Source: CAZCTC01 sp964501335
GTDB lineage: Bacteria > Chloroflexota > Anaerolineae > B4-G1 > SLSP01
Assembly (NCBI GenBank): GCA_964501335.1
Contig: CAZCTC010000029.1
Coordinates: 1 to 64,000, forward strand
DNA: 64,000 bases
Reading direction: 5' to 3'
Translations under genes and position numbers: made by a program
Shown here: in pieces, positions 42,600 through 51,486 of the stretch
Position numbering within the stretch: position 1 is the stretch's first letter
Layout: the number at the start of each line of letters is the position of its first letter
The notes under the pieces: generated by a model
What the model was told of the DNA's origin: nothing
Seen by the model: only the letters and a program-made list of their open reading frames with translations
Databases searched by the model: none

Positions 42600-42705
42600 A
42601 GCATCCCGCAAATGATCTTTTCCTGATCAGATATGCCACGCTGGATGGCGAGAGAAAGTTTTTTTGTTCATGTTTTCGCGGGCTTCAGAAAGCCCGCGAA
42701 AACAT
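42600..42705 (-). repeat. Hairpin-tail element, copy 13 (reverse)
   Basis: Reversed tail GCATCCCGC (42601-42609), then a perfect 16-bp stem (42670-42685 with 42690-42705), loop CAGA, stem top CGCGGGCTT. Flows into one 157-bp-type unit. Confidence 0.85.
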
Positions 42706-42915
42706 AGCCCTTTTCCAGAACCACCCCGATGATGTACTCTGAGCCCTCCCCCTCACCTCGATGCTTCACAAAGAATCTCCTCCAAAGCGCGTCGAGCCCG
42801 TACAACAGCATGGGGGAGGGACGGGGAGGGGGCCCGCGCGCCAAAACATGAGCTTTTTCCAGAGCCGCCCGGGTGACACAGGCTGTCTACTGTCTACTTT
42901 CTACTGTCTACTTCT
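42706..42915. repeat. One 157-bp-type unit plus CTGTCTACT repeats
   Basis: A single unit (42706-42850) with the C-rich/G-rich pair of blocks (CCCTCCCCCTCACC and GGGGGAGGGACGGGG), a truncated second start (CTTTTTCCAGAGCC at about 42853) and then CTGTCTAC repeats to 42915. Same order of modules as 16940-17575. No gene in 42401-43021. Confidence 0.8.
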
Positions 42916-42940
42916 CTTGATTTGCTTAGCCTCCCTAAGT

Positions 42941-42968
42941 TTGCTATTCCCCCAGCCTGTGCTATCAT
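42941..42968 (+). promoter_or_regulatory. Promoter of the tldD-tldE operon
   Basis: TTGCTA (42941-42946), 16-bp spacer, TATCAT (42963-42968) with the extended -10 TGTGC before it. Confidence 0.7.
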
Positions 42969-43021
42969 TTGCTTGACCACCGCGAGCCCCGGTTCGCGGT
43001 AAATTCCACAGGAGGTGCAGC

Positions 43022-44491
43022 TTGGATGAATTGATCGCCCTGGCCCTCAACAAAGCCCAGTTGCTGGGCGCGACCTACGCCGACATCCGCACGCAGGAAA
43101 TCCGCAAGCAGGAACTCAGCGTCCGCAACGGAACCGTCGAGAATGTCAGCGAAATGGAAAACAACGGCTTCGGCGTACGCGTCCTGGTTAACGGGGCCTG
43201 GGGTTTTGCCTCCAGCGCCCGGCTGACCGCGGAAGAGGTAGAACGAATCACGGCTCAAGCAGTAGCCATCGCCAAAGCCAGTGCCCTCTTCCTCCAGGAA
43301 AAAGTCTACCTGGGCCGCCCCGAAGTCCATCGCGGCGTCTACCGCACACCTTGCCAGATCGATCCCTTCAGCGTCCCGCTCGAAGACAAACTCGATCTGC
43401 TGATGAAGGCCGACGCCCTGATGAATGTCGATCCCAAGGTCCGCGTCCGCAACAGCATCCTGGTCTCCCAACGCAAATACCAGCTCTTTGCCAGCACCGA
43501 GGGCTCCTACATCGAACAGGAAATTATCGAAACCGGCGGCGCCATTGCCGCTCTCGCCGTAGCCGGCAATGAAATCCAACGCCGCAGCTATCCCAATGTC
43601 TTCCGCGATCAACATGCCGAAGGCTGGGAATTCATCGAACGCCTGGACTTCCTTAAACACGCCCCCCGGGTCGGCAATGAAGCGGTCGCCCTGCTCACCG
43701 CCGATCCCTGCCCCAACGGGGTCACCACCCTGATCCTGGATCGCACCCAGCTGGGCCTGCAAATCCATGAATCCTGCGGCCACCCCACCGAACTCGACCG
43801 CGTCTTCGGCACCGAAGCCGCCTTTGCCGGCACCAGCTTCCTGACGCCCGAAAAACTGGGAACCTTCCGCTACGGCTCACCGCTGGTCAACCTCGTCGCC
43901 GATGCCACCACCCAGGGCGGCCTGGGAACCTTCGGATACGACGACGAAGGCATCCCCGCCCAGCGCACCTATCTGGTCAAAGAAGGGCTCTTCGTCGGCT
44001 ACCTCACCTCCCGCGAGACCGCGGTCCAGCTGGCCCGCCTGCGCGGCGAGGACCCCGATCAGGTCCAATCCAGCGGCACGATGCGCGCCTCCGGCTGGAA
44101 CCGCCTCCCCATCATCCGCATGACCAATATCAATATGGAACCGGGCACCTGGGATTTTGAGGATCTCATCGCCGACACCGACGACGGGATCTATATGGAT
44201 ACCAACCGCTCCTGGTCCATCGACAACCTGCGGCTCAATTTCCAGTTCGGCACCGAAATGGCCTACGAGATCAAAAACGGCAAGCTGGGCCGCATGTTGA
44301 AAAATGCCCTCTACACCGGGATGACGCCCGAGTTCTGGGGCGGCTGCGATGCCGTCTGCAATGAGAAATATTGGGGAGTGTGGGGTGTCCCCAACTGCGG
44401 CAAGGGACAACCCAGCCAGACGGCCCACACCGGTCACGGCGCCGCGCCTGCGCGCTTCCGCAATGTGCGCGTCGGCGTCCTCAAATCCTGA
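43022..44491 (+). CDS. tldD: TldD-type metallopeptidase subunit
   Basis: 489 residues from TTG 43022, six bases after AGGAGG. TldD/PmbA family. The zinc-binding motif HESCGHPTELD (HExxxH type, about residues 250-260) marks it as the catalytic TldD-like partner. Also seen: GFGVRVLVNGAWGFASS near residue 50 and a C-terminal GGCDAVCNEKYWGVWGVPNCGKGQ. TldD and TldE form a heterodimer that degrades unfolded peptides and matures some peptides. The start of its partner lies 25 bases on. Confidence 0.92.
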   Translation: MDELIALALNKAQLLGATYADIRTQEIRKQELSVRNGTVENVSEMENNGFGVRVLVNGAWGFASSARLTAEEVERITAQAVAIAKASALFLQEKVYLGRPEVHRGVYRTPCQIDPFSVPLEDKLDLLMKADALMNVDPKVRVRNSILVSQRKYQLFASTEGSYIEQEIIETGGAIAALAVAGNEIQRRSYPNVFRDQHAEGWEFIERLDFLKHAPRVGNEAVALLTADPCPNGVTTLILDRTQLGLQIHESCGHPTELDRVFGTEAAFAGTSFLTPEKLGTFRYGSPLVNLVADATTQGGLGTFGYDDEGIPAQRTYLVKEGLFVGYLTSRETAVQLARLRGEDPDQVQSSGTMRASGWNRLPIIRMTNINMEPGTWDFEDLIADTDDGIYMDTNRSWSIDNLRLNFQFGTEMAYEIKNGKLGRMLKNALYTGMTPEFWGGCDAVCNEKYWGVWGVPNCGKGQPSQTAHTGHGAAPARFRNVRVGVLKS

Positions 44492-44516
44492 TCGCCCCGG
44501 CAAGCAAGGAGCAACC

Positions 44517-45881
44517 ATGCTGAGTGAAAAAGAAATCCGCAAACTGACCGAACGCACGCTGGCCCACTCCCGGGCCGATCAGACCCAGGTGTTGTGGTTG
44601 GGCATCGACGAAGCCCTGACCCGCTTCGCCAACAACGAGATCCATCAAAACGTCTCCGAGACCCAGGTCGCCTATGTCATCCAGGTCGCCTTCGGCAAGA
44701 AAATTGCCACCGTCTCGACCAACATCCTGACCGAAGCCGGCATCGACCGGGCGCTGGAACAGGCCGAACAGCTGGCCAAAATGCAGCCCGAGAATCCCGA
44801 CTTCCCCGGCTTCACCGCGCCGCCGTCCCCGACCGGACAGGCCGCCTACGATGAAGCCACCGCCGGCGCCACCCCCGAACTGCGCGCCCGCGCCGTCGGC
44901 GAAGCCATCCGCTATTCCCTGGACCACAAGGTCAATGCCTCCGGCGCCTTCCGCACCGGCACCTACCAGTGGGCCATCCACAACAGCCAGGGCCTCTGGG
45001 CCATGACGCCGACCACGCTCTCCGACCTCACCATCGTGGCCATGACCGAGACTTCATCCGGCTACGCCGCCAACAGCAACTGGCGCGTCGGCATGATCGA
45101 TGTCGCCGCCCACGGCCGCGAAGCCGTCGACAAAGCCCTGCGGGCCCAGAATCCCCGCCCCATCGATCCCGGCGACTATCCCGTCGTCCTCGAACCCTAT
45201 GCCGTCGCCGATCTGGCCCACTTCCTGGGCGGCAACGCCGCCGGCGCGGTCTCCTTCCACGAAGGACAATCCTGGATGAGCGATCGGGTCGGCGAAGCCC
45301 TGGTCTCCCCGGCCATCACCCTGCGCGACGATCCTCACGACCCCGATCTCTGGCCGATCCCCTTCGACTTCGAGGGCGTCGCCACCCGCCCCGTCGACTT
45401 CCTGACCCAAGGCGTCGTCGGCACCCCGGTCTACGATCGCACCTGGGCCGCCAAGACCGGCAACACCAGCACCGGCCACGGCATCCCGCCCTTCAACCCC
45501 TTCATGCCCACGGAAGGGCTGCACGGCATGGGCGCCACGCCCCTCCACGTCGAAATGCTGCCCGGCGACTCCGATCTGCCAACCATGATCGCCGGCGTGA
45601 AACGCGGCATCTACGTCACCCGCTTCAACTACACCCGCGTGGTCCATCCCCGCGAAATGATCGTCACCGGCCTGACCCGCGACGGCACATTCCTGATCGA
45701 AAACGGCGAGATCGCCTACCCCGTGCGCAACCTGCGCTTCACCCAGAGTTACGTCGCCGCGCTCCAGGATGTCCGCGCCGTCGGCCGCACCCTGCACAAC
45801 GAAAAATCCTACTTTGCCGTCTCCCGCGTCCCGGCCCTCTGCCTGGGCGCCTTCACCTTCACCGGCACCACCACCTTCTAA
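44517..45881 (+). CDS. TldE/PmbA-type partner subunit
   Basis: 454 residues from ATG 44517, behind AAGGAG. Same family as the gene before but with no HExxxH motif, as expected for the non-catalytic TldE/PmbA subunit. Seen: EALTRFANNEIHQNVSE early, PYAVADLAHFLGGN and SFHEGQSWMSDRVGEAL in the middle. Together with the upstream gene it should form one TldD/E protease in the cytoplasm. No precursor peptide gene was recognised nearby. Confidence 0.9.
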   Translation: MLSEKEIRKLTERTLAHSRADQTQVLWLGIDEALTRFANNEIHQNVSETQVAYVIQVAFGKKIATVSTNILTEAGIDRALEQAEQLAKMQPENPDFPGFTAPPSPTGQAAYDEATAGATPELRARAVGEAIRYSLDHKVNASGAFRTGTYQWAIHNSQGLWAMTPTTLSDLTIVAMTETSSGYAANSNWRVGMIDVAAHGREAVDKALRAQNPRPIDPGDYPVVLEPYAVADLAHFLGGNAAGAVSFHEGQSWMSDRVGEALVSPAITLRDDPHDPDLWPIPFDFEGVATRPVDFLTQGVVGTPVYDRTWAAKTGNTSTGHGIPPFNPFMPTEGLHGMGATPLHVEMLPGDSDLPTMIAGVKRGIYVTRFNYTRVVHPREMIVTGLTRDGTFLIENGEIAYPVRNLRFTQSYVAALQDVRAVGRTLHNEKSYFAVSRVPALCLGAFTFTGTTTF

Positions 45882-45896
45882 TATCTGTTGATAAGC

Positions 45897-45932
45897 GGGG
45901 ATTTTTGCGCCTGGGAAGGCGCAAAAATCCCC
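45897..45932 (+). terminator. Hairpin terminator of the tldD-tldE operon
   Basis: A perfect 16-bp stem (45897-45912 with 45917-45932), loop GGGA, base GGGGATTTTTGCGCCT. Lies 16 bases after the stop and has a T-rich tail (CTTCTCTTTTTCC). Confidence 0.8.
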
Positions 45933-46046
45933 CTTCTCTTTTTCCTATCACCTTACCCGGGAAGTATTTTCTTTCCCCACCCCTCTGCCTCAATCTCACG
46001 AAACACAAGTTAAATTGCAACTATCAATACTTAAATTTCACTCATC

Positions 46047-46074
46047 TTGCTATATCTGTCTTTTATGATAAAAT
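46047..46074 (+). promoter_or_regulatory. Promoter of the ELWxxDGT protein gene
   Basis: TTGCTA (46047-46052), 16-bp spacer, TAAAAT (46069-46074). It overlaps the ATG at 46065, which argues for the later GTG start at 46119. Confidence 0.6.
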
Positions 46075-46118
46075 ATCACGGCAGTTTCAACCAATCTTTT
46101 CTCAAAAAGAGGTGCAAT

Positions 46119-48824
46119 GTGAAACATCGGCTATTTAGATTAACCCCATTTTTCATCTTAGGCCTGCTCCTGCTCCTGCCCGGCTCCCTGATGCTGGGAC
46201 AAAAGCTCCCACCCGCACCGGGAGATCCTTTATCTCCCCATCCCATCAATTACACGCTGGCAAGCACCAACCCTTCAAACATAGAGCAATTCATCGAATC
46301 CAACGGCGTGACTTATTTCTGGGCCAATGACGGCGTTCATGGCTATGAAGTCTGGCGCAGCGACGGCACTGCCGCCGGCACCTATCTGCTGAAAGACATC
46401 TATCCCGGTGCCACCGGAGTAGCTACCGCGACAGTTCGCTGGTTTGCATCGTTTAACGGCAGGCTCTATTTCGCGGCCGTGGATCCGGACCACGGGTTGG
46501 AATTATGGAACAGTGACGGCACCGCAGAAGGAACTCAACTGTTCCGCGATTTCAACCCCGGCCCCGCCAGTTCCAATCCCCAGGCCCCTGCCGTCACCGG
46601 CCCGCACTTCTATTTTTCTATTTCTATTCCCCAACAGCTCACAGAACTCTGGAAAACAGATGGGTCGATCACGGGGACGGTCCCGGTTAAAGATATCGAG
46701 CAGAGCCAACACATGGGTATTGCCACAAGAATAAGCTATCCCTACGTCGTAAACGGGCTGCTCTACTTCAGAGTTAATGTTGAGAACAATATAGGAGGGG
46801 AACTCTGGCGTTCCGACGGTACAGCAGTCGGGACCTACGCACTTAACGTCTGGACGCCATCCGACAATACAGCCGGACTTCAATCAGTCTTTAATGGGGA
46901 ACTTTTCTTTAAAAATGCCGACGGCACCCTCTGGAAAAGCAACGGAACTCCGGAAGGAACCGTCCAATTTAAGGACGGCTCAAATCGCTCGTTTTCCCTC
47001 CTGTACAACTCCCCAATTGAATTCAACGGCGCGCTATTTTTCCCAGCCACCCGCAGCGACAATGTTTCCGCTCTCTGGAAGACCACCGGCAGTGGACGCA
47101 GCACAGAATCGATCAAGGAAAATGTCTGGATCCTCTCCATGGTCCGCGTCAACAATCGGCTCTTTTTCGTGGTCAATGGGCCCACGACTTTATGGGTAAG
47201 CGATGGCACGAACTCCGGCACAACTCAAATTTACATGGCCGGCAGCGAACTCAACAACCTGACCGCCGTCAATGAAATGCTTTTCTTTACCACCCAGGAT
47301 GGAGCTCACGGCACCGAACTATGGAAAAGCAACGGCACCCCGGAAGGCACCACGCTGGCGGCGGATATAGCCCCCGGAGACTGGCTGGCCGGCTCTTTCC
47401 CGCATAATCTAACCAATATCAATGGCTCGCTCTTCTTCGTAGCCAACGACAAACTACACGGCAATGAACTGTGGATTTACAAAAACGAGCAGGCGCAGTT
47501 GGTCCGGGATATCAACACCTCCGGACAACCCATCTGGTACGATGGATTGACCGATGTCAATGGGACGCTCTTCTTCAAAACTCATTTGAACGAAGGATTT
47601 CCTTTTGTCAGCAAAAGCGACGGCACTACAGCTGGAACAACCTTTGTCAGAAACATCAACATGGGCCCCGATCACTTCACCAATTTTAAAAACACCCTTT
47701 ACTTTGTTGGGAGTGTTCCGGTCGGTTCTGTAACAGATAGCACAGGAATCTGGCGTAGCGATGGTACGGTTGACGGTACCGTTAATGTCATCGACCTTAC
47801 TTCCAGCCGCTTTTTCATGGGTTTCATACACTCGCTCACACCGGTCAGTGATACCCTTTTTTTTGCAGTCCCAATCTATAACTCTAAATCCAGACTATTT
47901 AAAACCGACGGGACCTATACCGGCACGACTTTGATTCGAAACATCAACCCAAACCAGAATTATGAATTCTATCTTAAATATCTCCAGCCCTTCGGCTCCG
48001 TTCTGGCCTTCTTCGCCAATGACGGCACCTACGGCTATGAACTCTGGACCAGCGACGGCACTTATACGGGAACTCAAATGGTCCGCGACATCAACCCCAA
48101 CGCCGGCAGTGCCCTCACCGCGACCTTCACGCCCACGCAACTCACCGTCGGCAACACCTTCTACTTCAGTGCCGACGACGGCACCCACGGCCCCGAACTC
48201 TGGAAGAGCGACGGCACCTACACCGGCACCGTCCTGGTCCAGGATATCTACACCGGCGCCCCGGGCTCAAATATCGCCTGGCTCACCGAGGTGAGCGGCA
48301 CCCTCTTCCTGACCGCCGACGACGGCGCCCACGGCCCCGCCCTCTGGACCAGCGACGGCACGCCCACCGGCACGGTCATGATCCGCAACTTCTACTCCGG
48401 CACGGAAATCTTCACCCCCACGCTCCCGACCGTCATGGACGGCAAACTCTACTTCACCGTTTCCAGTGCGGACGGCGCAATTGAACTCTGGCAAAGCGAG
48501 GGAACGTTCAGCACCACCCTCAAAGTGAAAGAGCTGGCCGCCGCCGGGTCCAAGGCTGTGGCCACCGAAACCGAAACACTCAACGGCCTGCTCTACCTGA
48601 TCGTCAAAACGTCGGCCCAGAACTACCAGCTCTGGACCAGCGATGGGACCGCCGACGGCACAACGATGATCCTGGAAAGCCCCATCCTGCATTCGCTGAC
48701 CCGCTCCGGCAACCGGATCTACTTCGTCGGCTGGGACGCCAACTTCGGCGAGCAAATCTGGACCATCGACGTGGTGAAATATAAGACCTACCTCCCTCTG
48801 ATCATGAGCCGCGCCGCTCAATAA
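46119..48824 (+). CDS. Secreted ELWxxDGT repeat protein
   Basis: 901 residues from GTG 46119, behind AGAGGTGC. Signal peptide: KHRLFRLTPFFILGLLLLLPG (split for length) ending near LMLGQ. Then roughly 15-18 repeats of about 50 residues, each with an ELWxSDGT or ELWKTDG phrase and a GTxxVKDI phrase; these form large beta-propellers. The last 15 residues carry the phrase YKTYLPLIMSRAAQ; a similar YLPI phrase is in the GHL10 protein. ELWxxDGT proteins are secreted and of unknown role. Base composition is mixed: the first two thirds are AT-richer and the last third has the strong C bias of the neighbours. Confidence 0.85.
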   Translation: MKHRLFRLTPFFILGLLLLLPGSLMLGQKLPPAPGDPLSPHPINYTLASTNPSNIEQFIESNGVTYFWANDGVHGYEVWRSDGTAAGTYLLKDIYPGATGVATATVRWFASFNGRLYFAAVDPDHGLELWNSDGTAEGTQLFRDFNPGPASSNPQAPAVTGPHFYFSISIPQQLTELWKTDGSITGTVPVKDIEQSQHMGIATRISYPYVVNGLLYFRVNVENNIGGELWRSDGTAVGTYALNVWTPSDNTAGLQSVFNGELFFKNADGTLWKSNGTPEGTVQFKDGSNRSFSLLYNSPIEFNGALFFPATRSDNVSALWKTTGSGRSTESIKENVWILSMVRVNNRLFFVVNGPTTLWVSDGTNSGTTQIYMAGSELNNLTAVNEMLFFTTQDGAHGTELWKSNGTPEGTTLAADIAPGDWLAGSFPHNLTNINGSLFFVANDKLHGNELWIYKNEQAQLVRDINTSGQPIWYDGLTDVNGTLFFKTHLNEGFPFVSKSDGTTAGTTFVRNINMGPDHFTNFKNTLYFVGSVPVGSVTDSTGIWRSDGTVDGTVNVIDLTSSRFFMGFIHSLTPVSDTLFFAVPIYNSKSRLFKTDGTYTGTTLIRNINPNQNYEFYLKYLQPFGSVLAFFANDGTYGYELWTSDGTYTGTQMVRDINPNAGSALTATFTPTQLTVGNTFYFSADDGTHGPELWKSDGTYTGTVLVQDIYTGAPGSNIAWLTEVSGTLFLTADDGAHGPALWTSDGTPTGTVMIRNFYSGTEIFTPTLPTVMDGKLYFTVSSADGAIELWQSEGTFSTTLKVKELAAAGSKAVATETETLNGLLYLIVKTSAQNYQLWTSDGTADGTTMILESPILHSLTRSGNRIYFVGWDANFGEQIWTIDVVKYKTYLPLIMSRAAQ

Positions 48825-48843
48825 ATTTTTATGGTTAATAAGC

Positions 48844-48873
48844 ACTTCGCGGGCCTTTTCAGGCCCGCGAAGT
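48844..48873. terminator. Hairpin terminator, first of two
   Basis: A perfect 13-bp stem (48844-48856 with 48861-48873), loop TTTC, crown GCGGGCC. Lies 20 bases after the ELWxxDGT stop. Confidence 0.65.
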
Positions 48874-48883
48874 ATTTACTTCC

Positions 48884-48929
48884 GATTAATTTGCGGGGCG
48901 ACCTTCTGAGGCCGCCCCGCAAATTAATC
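48884..48929. terminator. Hairpin terminator, second of two
   Basis: A perfect 17-bp stem (48884-48900 with 48913-48929), a mismatch, and a further CCT/AGG inner pair. Base GATTAATTTG. It lies at the convergence with the macrodomain gene and can serve both. Confidence 0.7.
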
Positions 48930-48932
48930 TCT

Positions 48933-49538
48933 CTATTTCTTCTCGGTATCCTCTGTGGCGCTGTGGTGAAATCTTCTGTCCCCCTCCGCCCTCAACACCT
49001 CCACCGTCGGCGCATCGATCGCGCACAGTCGGATCTCCTGCAACGTGGACTCCGGATGCTCCGTCAGATAATCCAGCACGGCCTGCCAGATCACCTCCGC
49101 CGCCAATGCCTTGGGAAAGCCGAAAATCCCGGTCGAAAGGGCCGGAATGGAAATCGAATGCAGCCCCTTCTCTTCGGCCAGGGCCAATGCCGCCTGCACG
49201 GCCGACCGCAGCAGCCCCGGCTCGTCGCCGCGATTGTGCCAGACCGGCCCGACGGCATGAATAACATAACGTGCCACCAGTTTTCCCCCGCCGGTGATCG
49301 CCGCGCTGCCGGTCTTGACCCGTCCGTGCGCCATCACCCAGCCCAGACTCTCCAGCTGGATTGCCGGCCCGCCCCGGCGCGCAATCGCGCCGGCCACCCC
49401 GCCGCCATGGAGCAACTGCTCGTTCGCCGCATTGACCAGGGCATCGACGGCCTCCAGGGTCAGGTCGCCGCGCACTACCGCCACCCGCACCCCCGCCCGC
49501 ACCGCCAGACTCAGCACCACCTCATTGCTTCCGCTCAT
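48933..49538 (-). CDS. Macrodomain protein (ADP-ribose hydrolase type)
   Basis: 201 residues, ATG behind AGGAGG. Macrodomain: VVRGDLTLEAVDALVNAANEQLLHGGGVAGAIARRGG (signature split by phrase), GGGKLVARYVIHAVGP and ALSTGIFGFPKALAA. It binds ADP-ribose and may remove it from proteins or hydrolyse O-acetyl-ADP-ribose. The last ~14 residues (HHSATEDTEKK end) are encoded by a CTCTGTGG-type intergenic repeat, so the natural C-terminus appears to have been extended by repeat sequence. It is a lone gene. Confidence 0.88.
   Translation of the reverse strand: MSGSNEVVLSLAVRAGVRVAVVRGDLTLEAVDALVNAANEQLLHGGGVAGAIARRGGPAIQLESLGWVMAHGRVKTGSAAITGGGKLVARYVIHAVGPVWHNRGDEPGLLRSAVQAALALAEEKGLHSISIPALSTGIFGFPKALAAEVIWQAVLDYLTEHPESTLQEIRLCAIDAPTVEVLRAEGDRRFHHSATEDTEKK
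48936..48976. repeat. CTCTGTGGCGCTGTGGTGAAAT repeat inside the gene end
   Basis: A partial copy of the repeat at 16775 that overlaps the 3' end of the macrodomain gene. Confidence 0.65.
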
Positions 49539-49571
49539 CGATCAACCTCCTACGCCGGACGAAGCCGTCTT

Positions 49572-49676
49572 GCATCCCGCAAATAATTCTTTCCCCGTAA
49601 GACGCGACGCGCTGGATAAGAAGAAAATTATTTTTGTTTATGTTTTGGCGCGCCTCAGAAGGCGCGCCAAAACATA
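49572..49676 (-). repeat. Hairpin-tail element, copy 14 (reverse)
   Basis: Reversed tail GCATCCCGC (49572-49580), then a perfect 16-bp stem (49639-49654 with 49661-49676), loop TCAGAA, stem top GGCGCGCC. Confidence 0.85.
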
Positions 49677-50025
49677 GACCCTTTCCAGAATCGCCCCGGC
49701 GACGCTCTCTGAGCCCTCCCCCTCACCTTTATGGCGGCGACGCATCTTCACAAAGGATCTCCTGAAAGCGCGTCGCACCTGTACCACAATATGGGGGAGG
49801 GATGGGAGGGGGCCTGCGCACGAAAACATGGCTTTTTTCTTCCCCTCTTTTTCGAGTGATTGCTGTTGCAAATGGCTTAAGTTGTCTGATATGCCTCCCC
49901 CTCTCCCGCGCGCGGTGCGAAGCAGGAGGCCGGGGGGTGAGGGCCAGGCGCACAAAAACATAACCACCACATTTTTCTTTGTCTCTTCTCTGTGTCCTCT
50001 GTGTCTCTGTGGTGAAATCCTCTCT
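49677..50025. repeat. Composite of a 157-bp-type unit and two short modules
   Basis: 49677-49830 is one 157-bp-type unit (CCCTCCCCCTCACC against GGGGGAGGGATGGGAGGGG). 49832-49897 is the AAGCCATTTG module reversed (GTGATTGCTGTTGCAAATGG). 49973-50025 is a CTCTGTGG..GGTGAAAT copy. No gene in 49539-50032. Confidence 0.75.
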
Positions 50026-50032
50026 TCCCCTC

Positions 50033-50398
50033 TCAGGCTTCTCGCTCCGCTGCCACCGATTCCAAAAAAGCCAGCGCCTGCGCCGAAATCGCCTCCGCCG
50101 CCAGCTCCGTCGTATCGATATACAGATCGCAGTGGGCCCGGGCATGCGCCAGCCGGTAATTCCGCTCATCCTCCCACCACGACGAAGGCTCCGCCAATCC
50201 CTCCCGCCGCGCCGCTACCTGCGGATCGACATCCAGATAGATCAACCAGTCCGGATTGGTGAGCTTCTGCCACATCGTCGGCGCCCCCGAATGCTCCTGC
50301 CGGATCTCCTTGACCCGATAACCGTGCTCCCGCAGCGTCCGCGCCAGCGTCGACTTCCCCGACGAACAGGGTCCCACCACCCCAATCAATGTCGCCAT
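50033..50398 (-). CDS. Small P-loop kinase-like protein
   Basis: 121 residues. P-loop GPCSSGKST (residues about 9-17), then a short LIYLDVDPQVAARREG (base and lid region) and HARAHCDLYIDTTEL. Resembles shikimate/adenylate-kinase-like AAA_33-type proteins, but short for a full kinase, lacking a long lid. Substrate is unknown. Its start lies two bases after the RCK gene stop, so it is the last gene in an operon with the RCK protein and the phosphatase. Confidence 0.72.
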   Translation of the reverse strand: MATLIGVVGPCSSGKSTLARTLREHGYRVKEIRQEHSGAPTMWQKLTNPDWLIYLDVDPQVAARREGLAEPSSWWEDERNYRLAHARAHCDLYIDTTELAAEAISAQALAFLESVAAEREA

Positions 50399-50400
50399 CG

Positions 50401-51483
50401 CTACCCTCCTTTGCCGAACCAGCGCAGCGGATTCCAGCGCCCCTTCGGCTTCTGCAAAGCCGCCAGCCGCTGCCCCGCCTCTTGAGGCCCCGCCAGCGCA
50501 ATCCGCATCCCCGGTTGCAGGATCAACTCCGCCCCGGGATTCCAGACTACCTCCCCGCCCCGGGCCTGAACGAAAAGCAACCGCGCCCCGGCCCGTGATT
50601 CCAACGCCGCCGCCGTCATTCCCACCAGCGGCGATTTCTCATTTACCGTGAGCCGGCTCACACAGACCATCGTCTCGCCCGCCATCACCGACTGCTCGAT
50701 CACCCGCTGGGTGGCTGCCGATACAAAAAACGGCGCCGAAAGTGCCGAGGTGCTGTAAGCCGCCGAAAGGTTAAAGCCGCTCCGGATATTTTCCGCCAGC
50801 TCCGCATCGAACATCCGCATCACCACTTTGATCTCCGGGTTGCGCCGCCGCGCCTCCAACGCCACATCCAGATTGGTCAGATCGTCCTCCGTACAGGCAA
50901 TCAACGCCGTCGCCCGATCCACACCGGTCTGATCCAGCCAGAAGCGCTCCCGGGCATCTCCGATAATCACCGGAATCTTCATCGCCCGCGCCTGCTCCAC
51001 AAACCGGCAGTCGGCCCGCCGTTCCAATACCACGACATCCTCGCCCAGATCGTGCAACTGCTGCACCACCCGAAATCCGACCCTTCCCAGACCGCACACA
51101 ATCACATGGTTGTTGTAAGTTGAAGCCAATGCCATTTGCCAGGACTCCTTCTGCTCGACGCGATGGAGAAATGCTGTCGTAAAACGCACCACCCCTTCCA
51201 GCACAGCGCTCAATCCAATCAAAGGGACAAAGATGAAGAAAAGCTGCGGCAACAACGTCTCGGGGAAAGGCACCGGAGATTGAAAAGCGATCAAGGCTAA
51301 AGTTACATACAACGCCTCAGCCGGTTGGATCGGCCCCTGCTCGTGATGGACATAAAACCGCGGCAGCAACAGCTCGCCCACCAGCATAATCACAAGGAAA
51401 ATCAACAACGTCAACCGAAACTCGCGAACCAGCAGTCGAGTATCACGCCACCAGGCCCGTAAGTAACGGAAACGCTTCTTCAT
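50401..51483 (-). CDS. Two-helix membrane protein with RCK (TrkA) domains
   Basis: 360 residues. Two membrane helices (about 22-45 and 82-105) flank a pore-like loop, then a TrkA-N Rossmann domain (about 127-240) with NAD-binding VCGLGRVGFRVVQQL, and a TrkA-C domain (about 280-345). Laid out like a bacterial K+ channel with a cytoplasmic gate. The loop between the helices reads ALYVTLALIAFQSPVPFPE, with no TxGYG selectivity filter. So it may conduct another ion, or act as a sensor. Middle gene of a three-gene operon. Confidence 0.8.
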   Translation of the reverse strand: MKKRFRYLRAWWRDTRLLVREFRLTLLIFLVIMLVGELLLPRFYVHHEQGPIQPAEALYVTLALIAFQSPVPFPETLLPQLFFIFVPLIGLSAVLEGVVRFTTAFLHRVEQKESWQMALASTYNNHVIVCGLGRVGFRVVQQLHDLGEDVVVLERRADCRFVEQARAMKIPVIIGDARERFWLDQTGVDRATALIACTEDDLTNLDVALEARRRNPEIKVVMRMFDAELAENIRSGFNLSAAYSTSALSAPFFVSAATQRVIEQSVMAGETMVCVSRLTVNEKSPLVGMTAAALESRAGARLLFVQARGGEVVWNPGAELILQPGMRIALAGPQEAGQRLAALQKPKGRWNPLRWFGKGG

Positions 51484-51486
51484 CGT

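Noticed and set aside
42422..42604. Small minus-strand frame
   Set aside because: Lies wholly in repeat-derived sequence without a ribosome site.
44969..46138. 389-codon plus-strand frame overlapping tldE
   Set aside because: Shifted frame of the TldE gene rich in Arg/Pro/His; TldE itself is clear.
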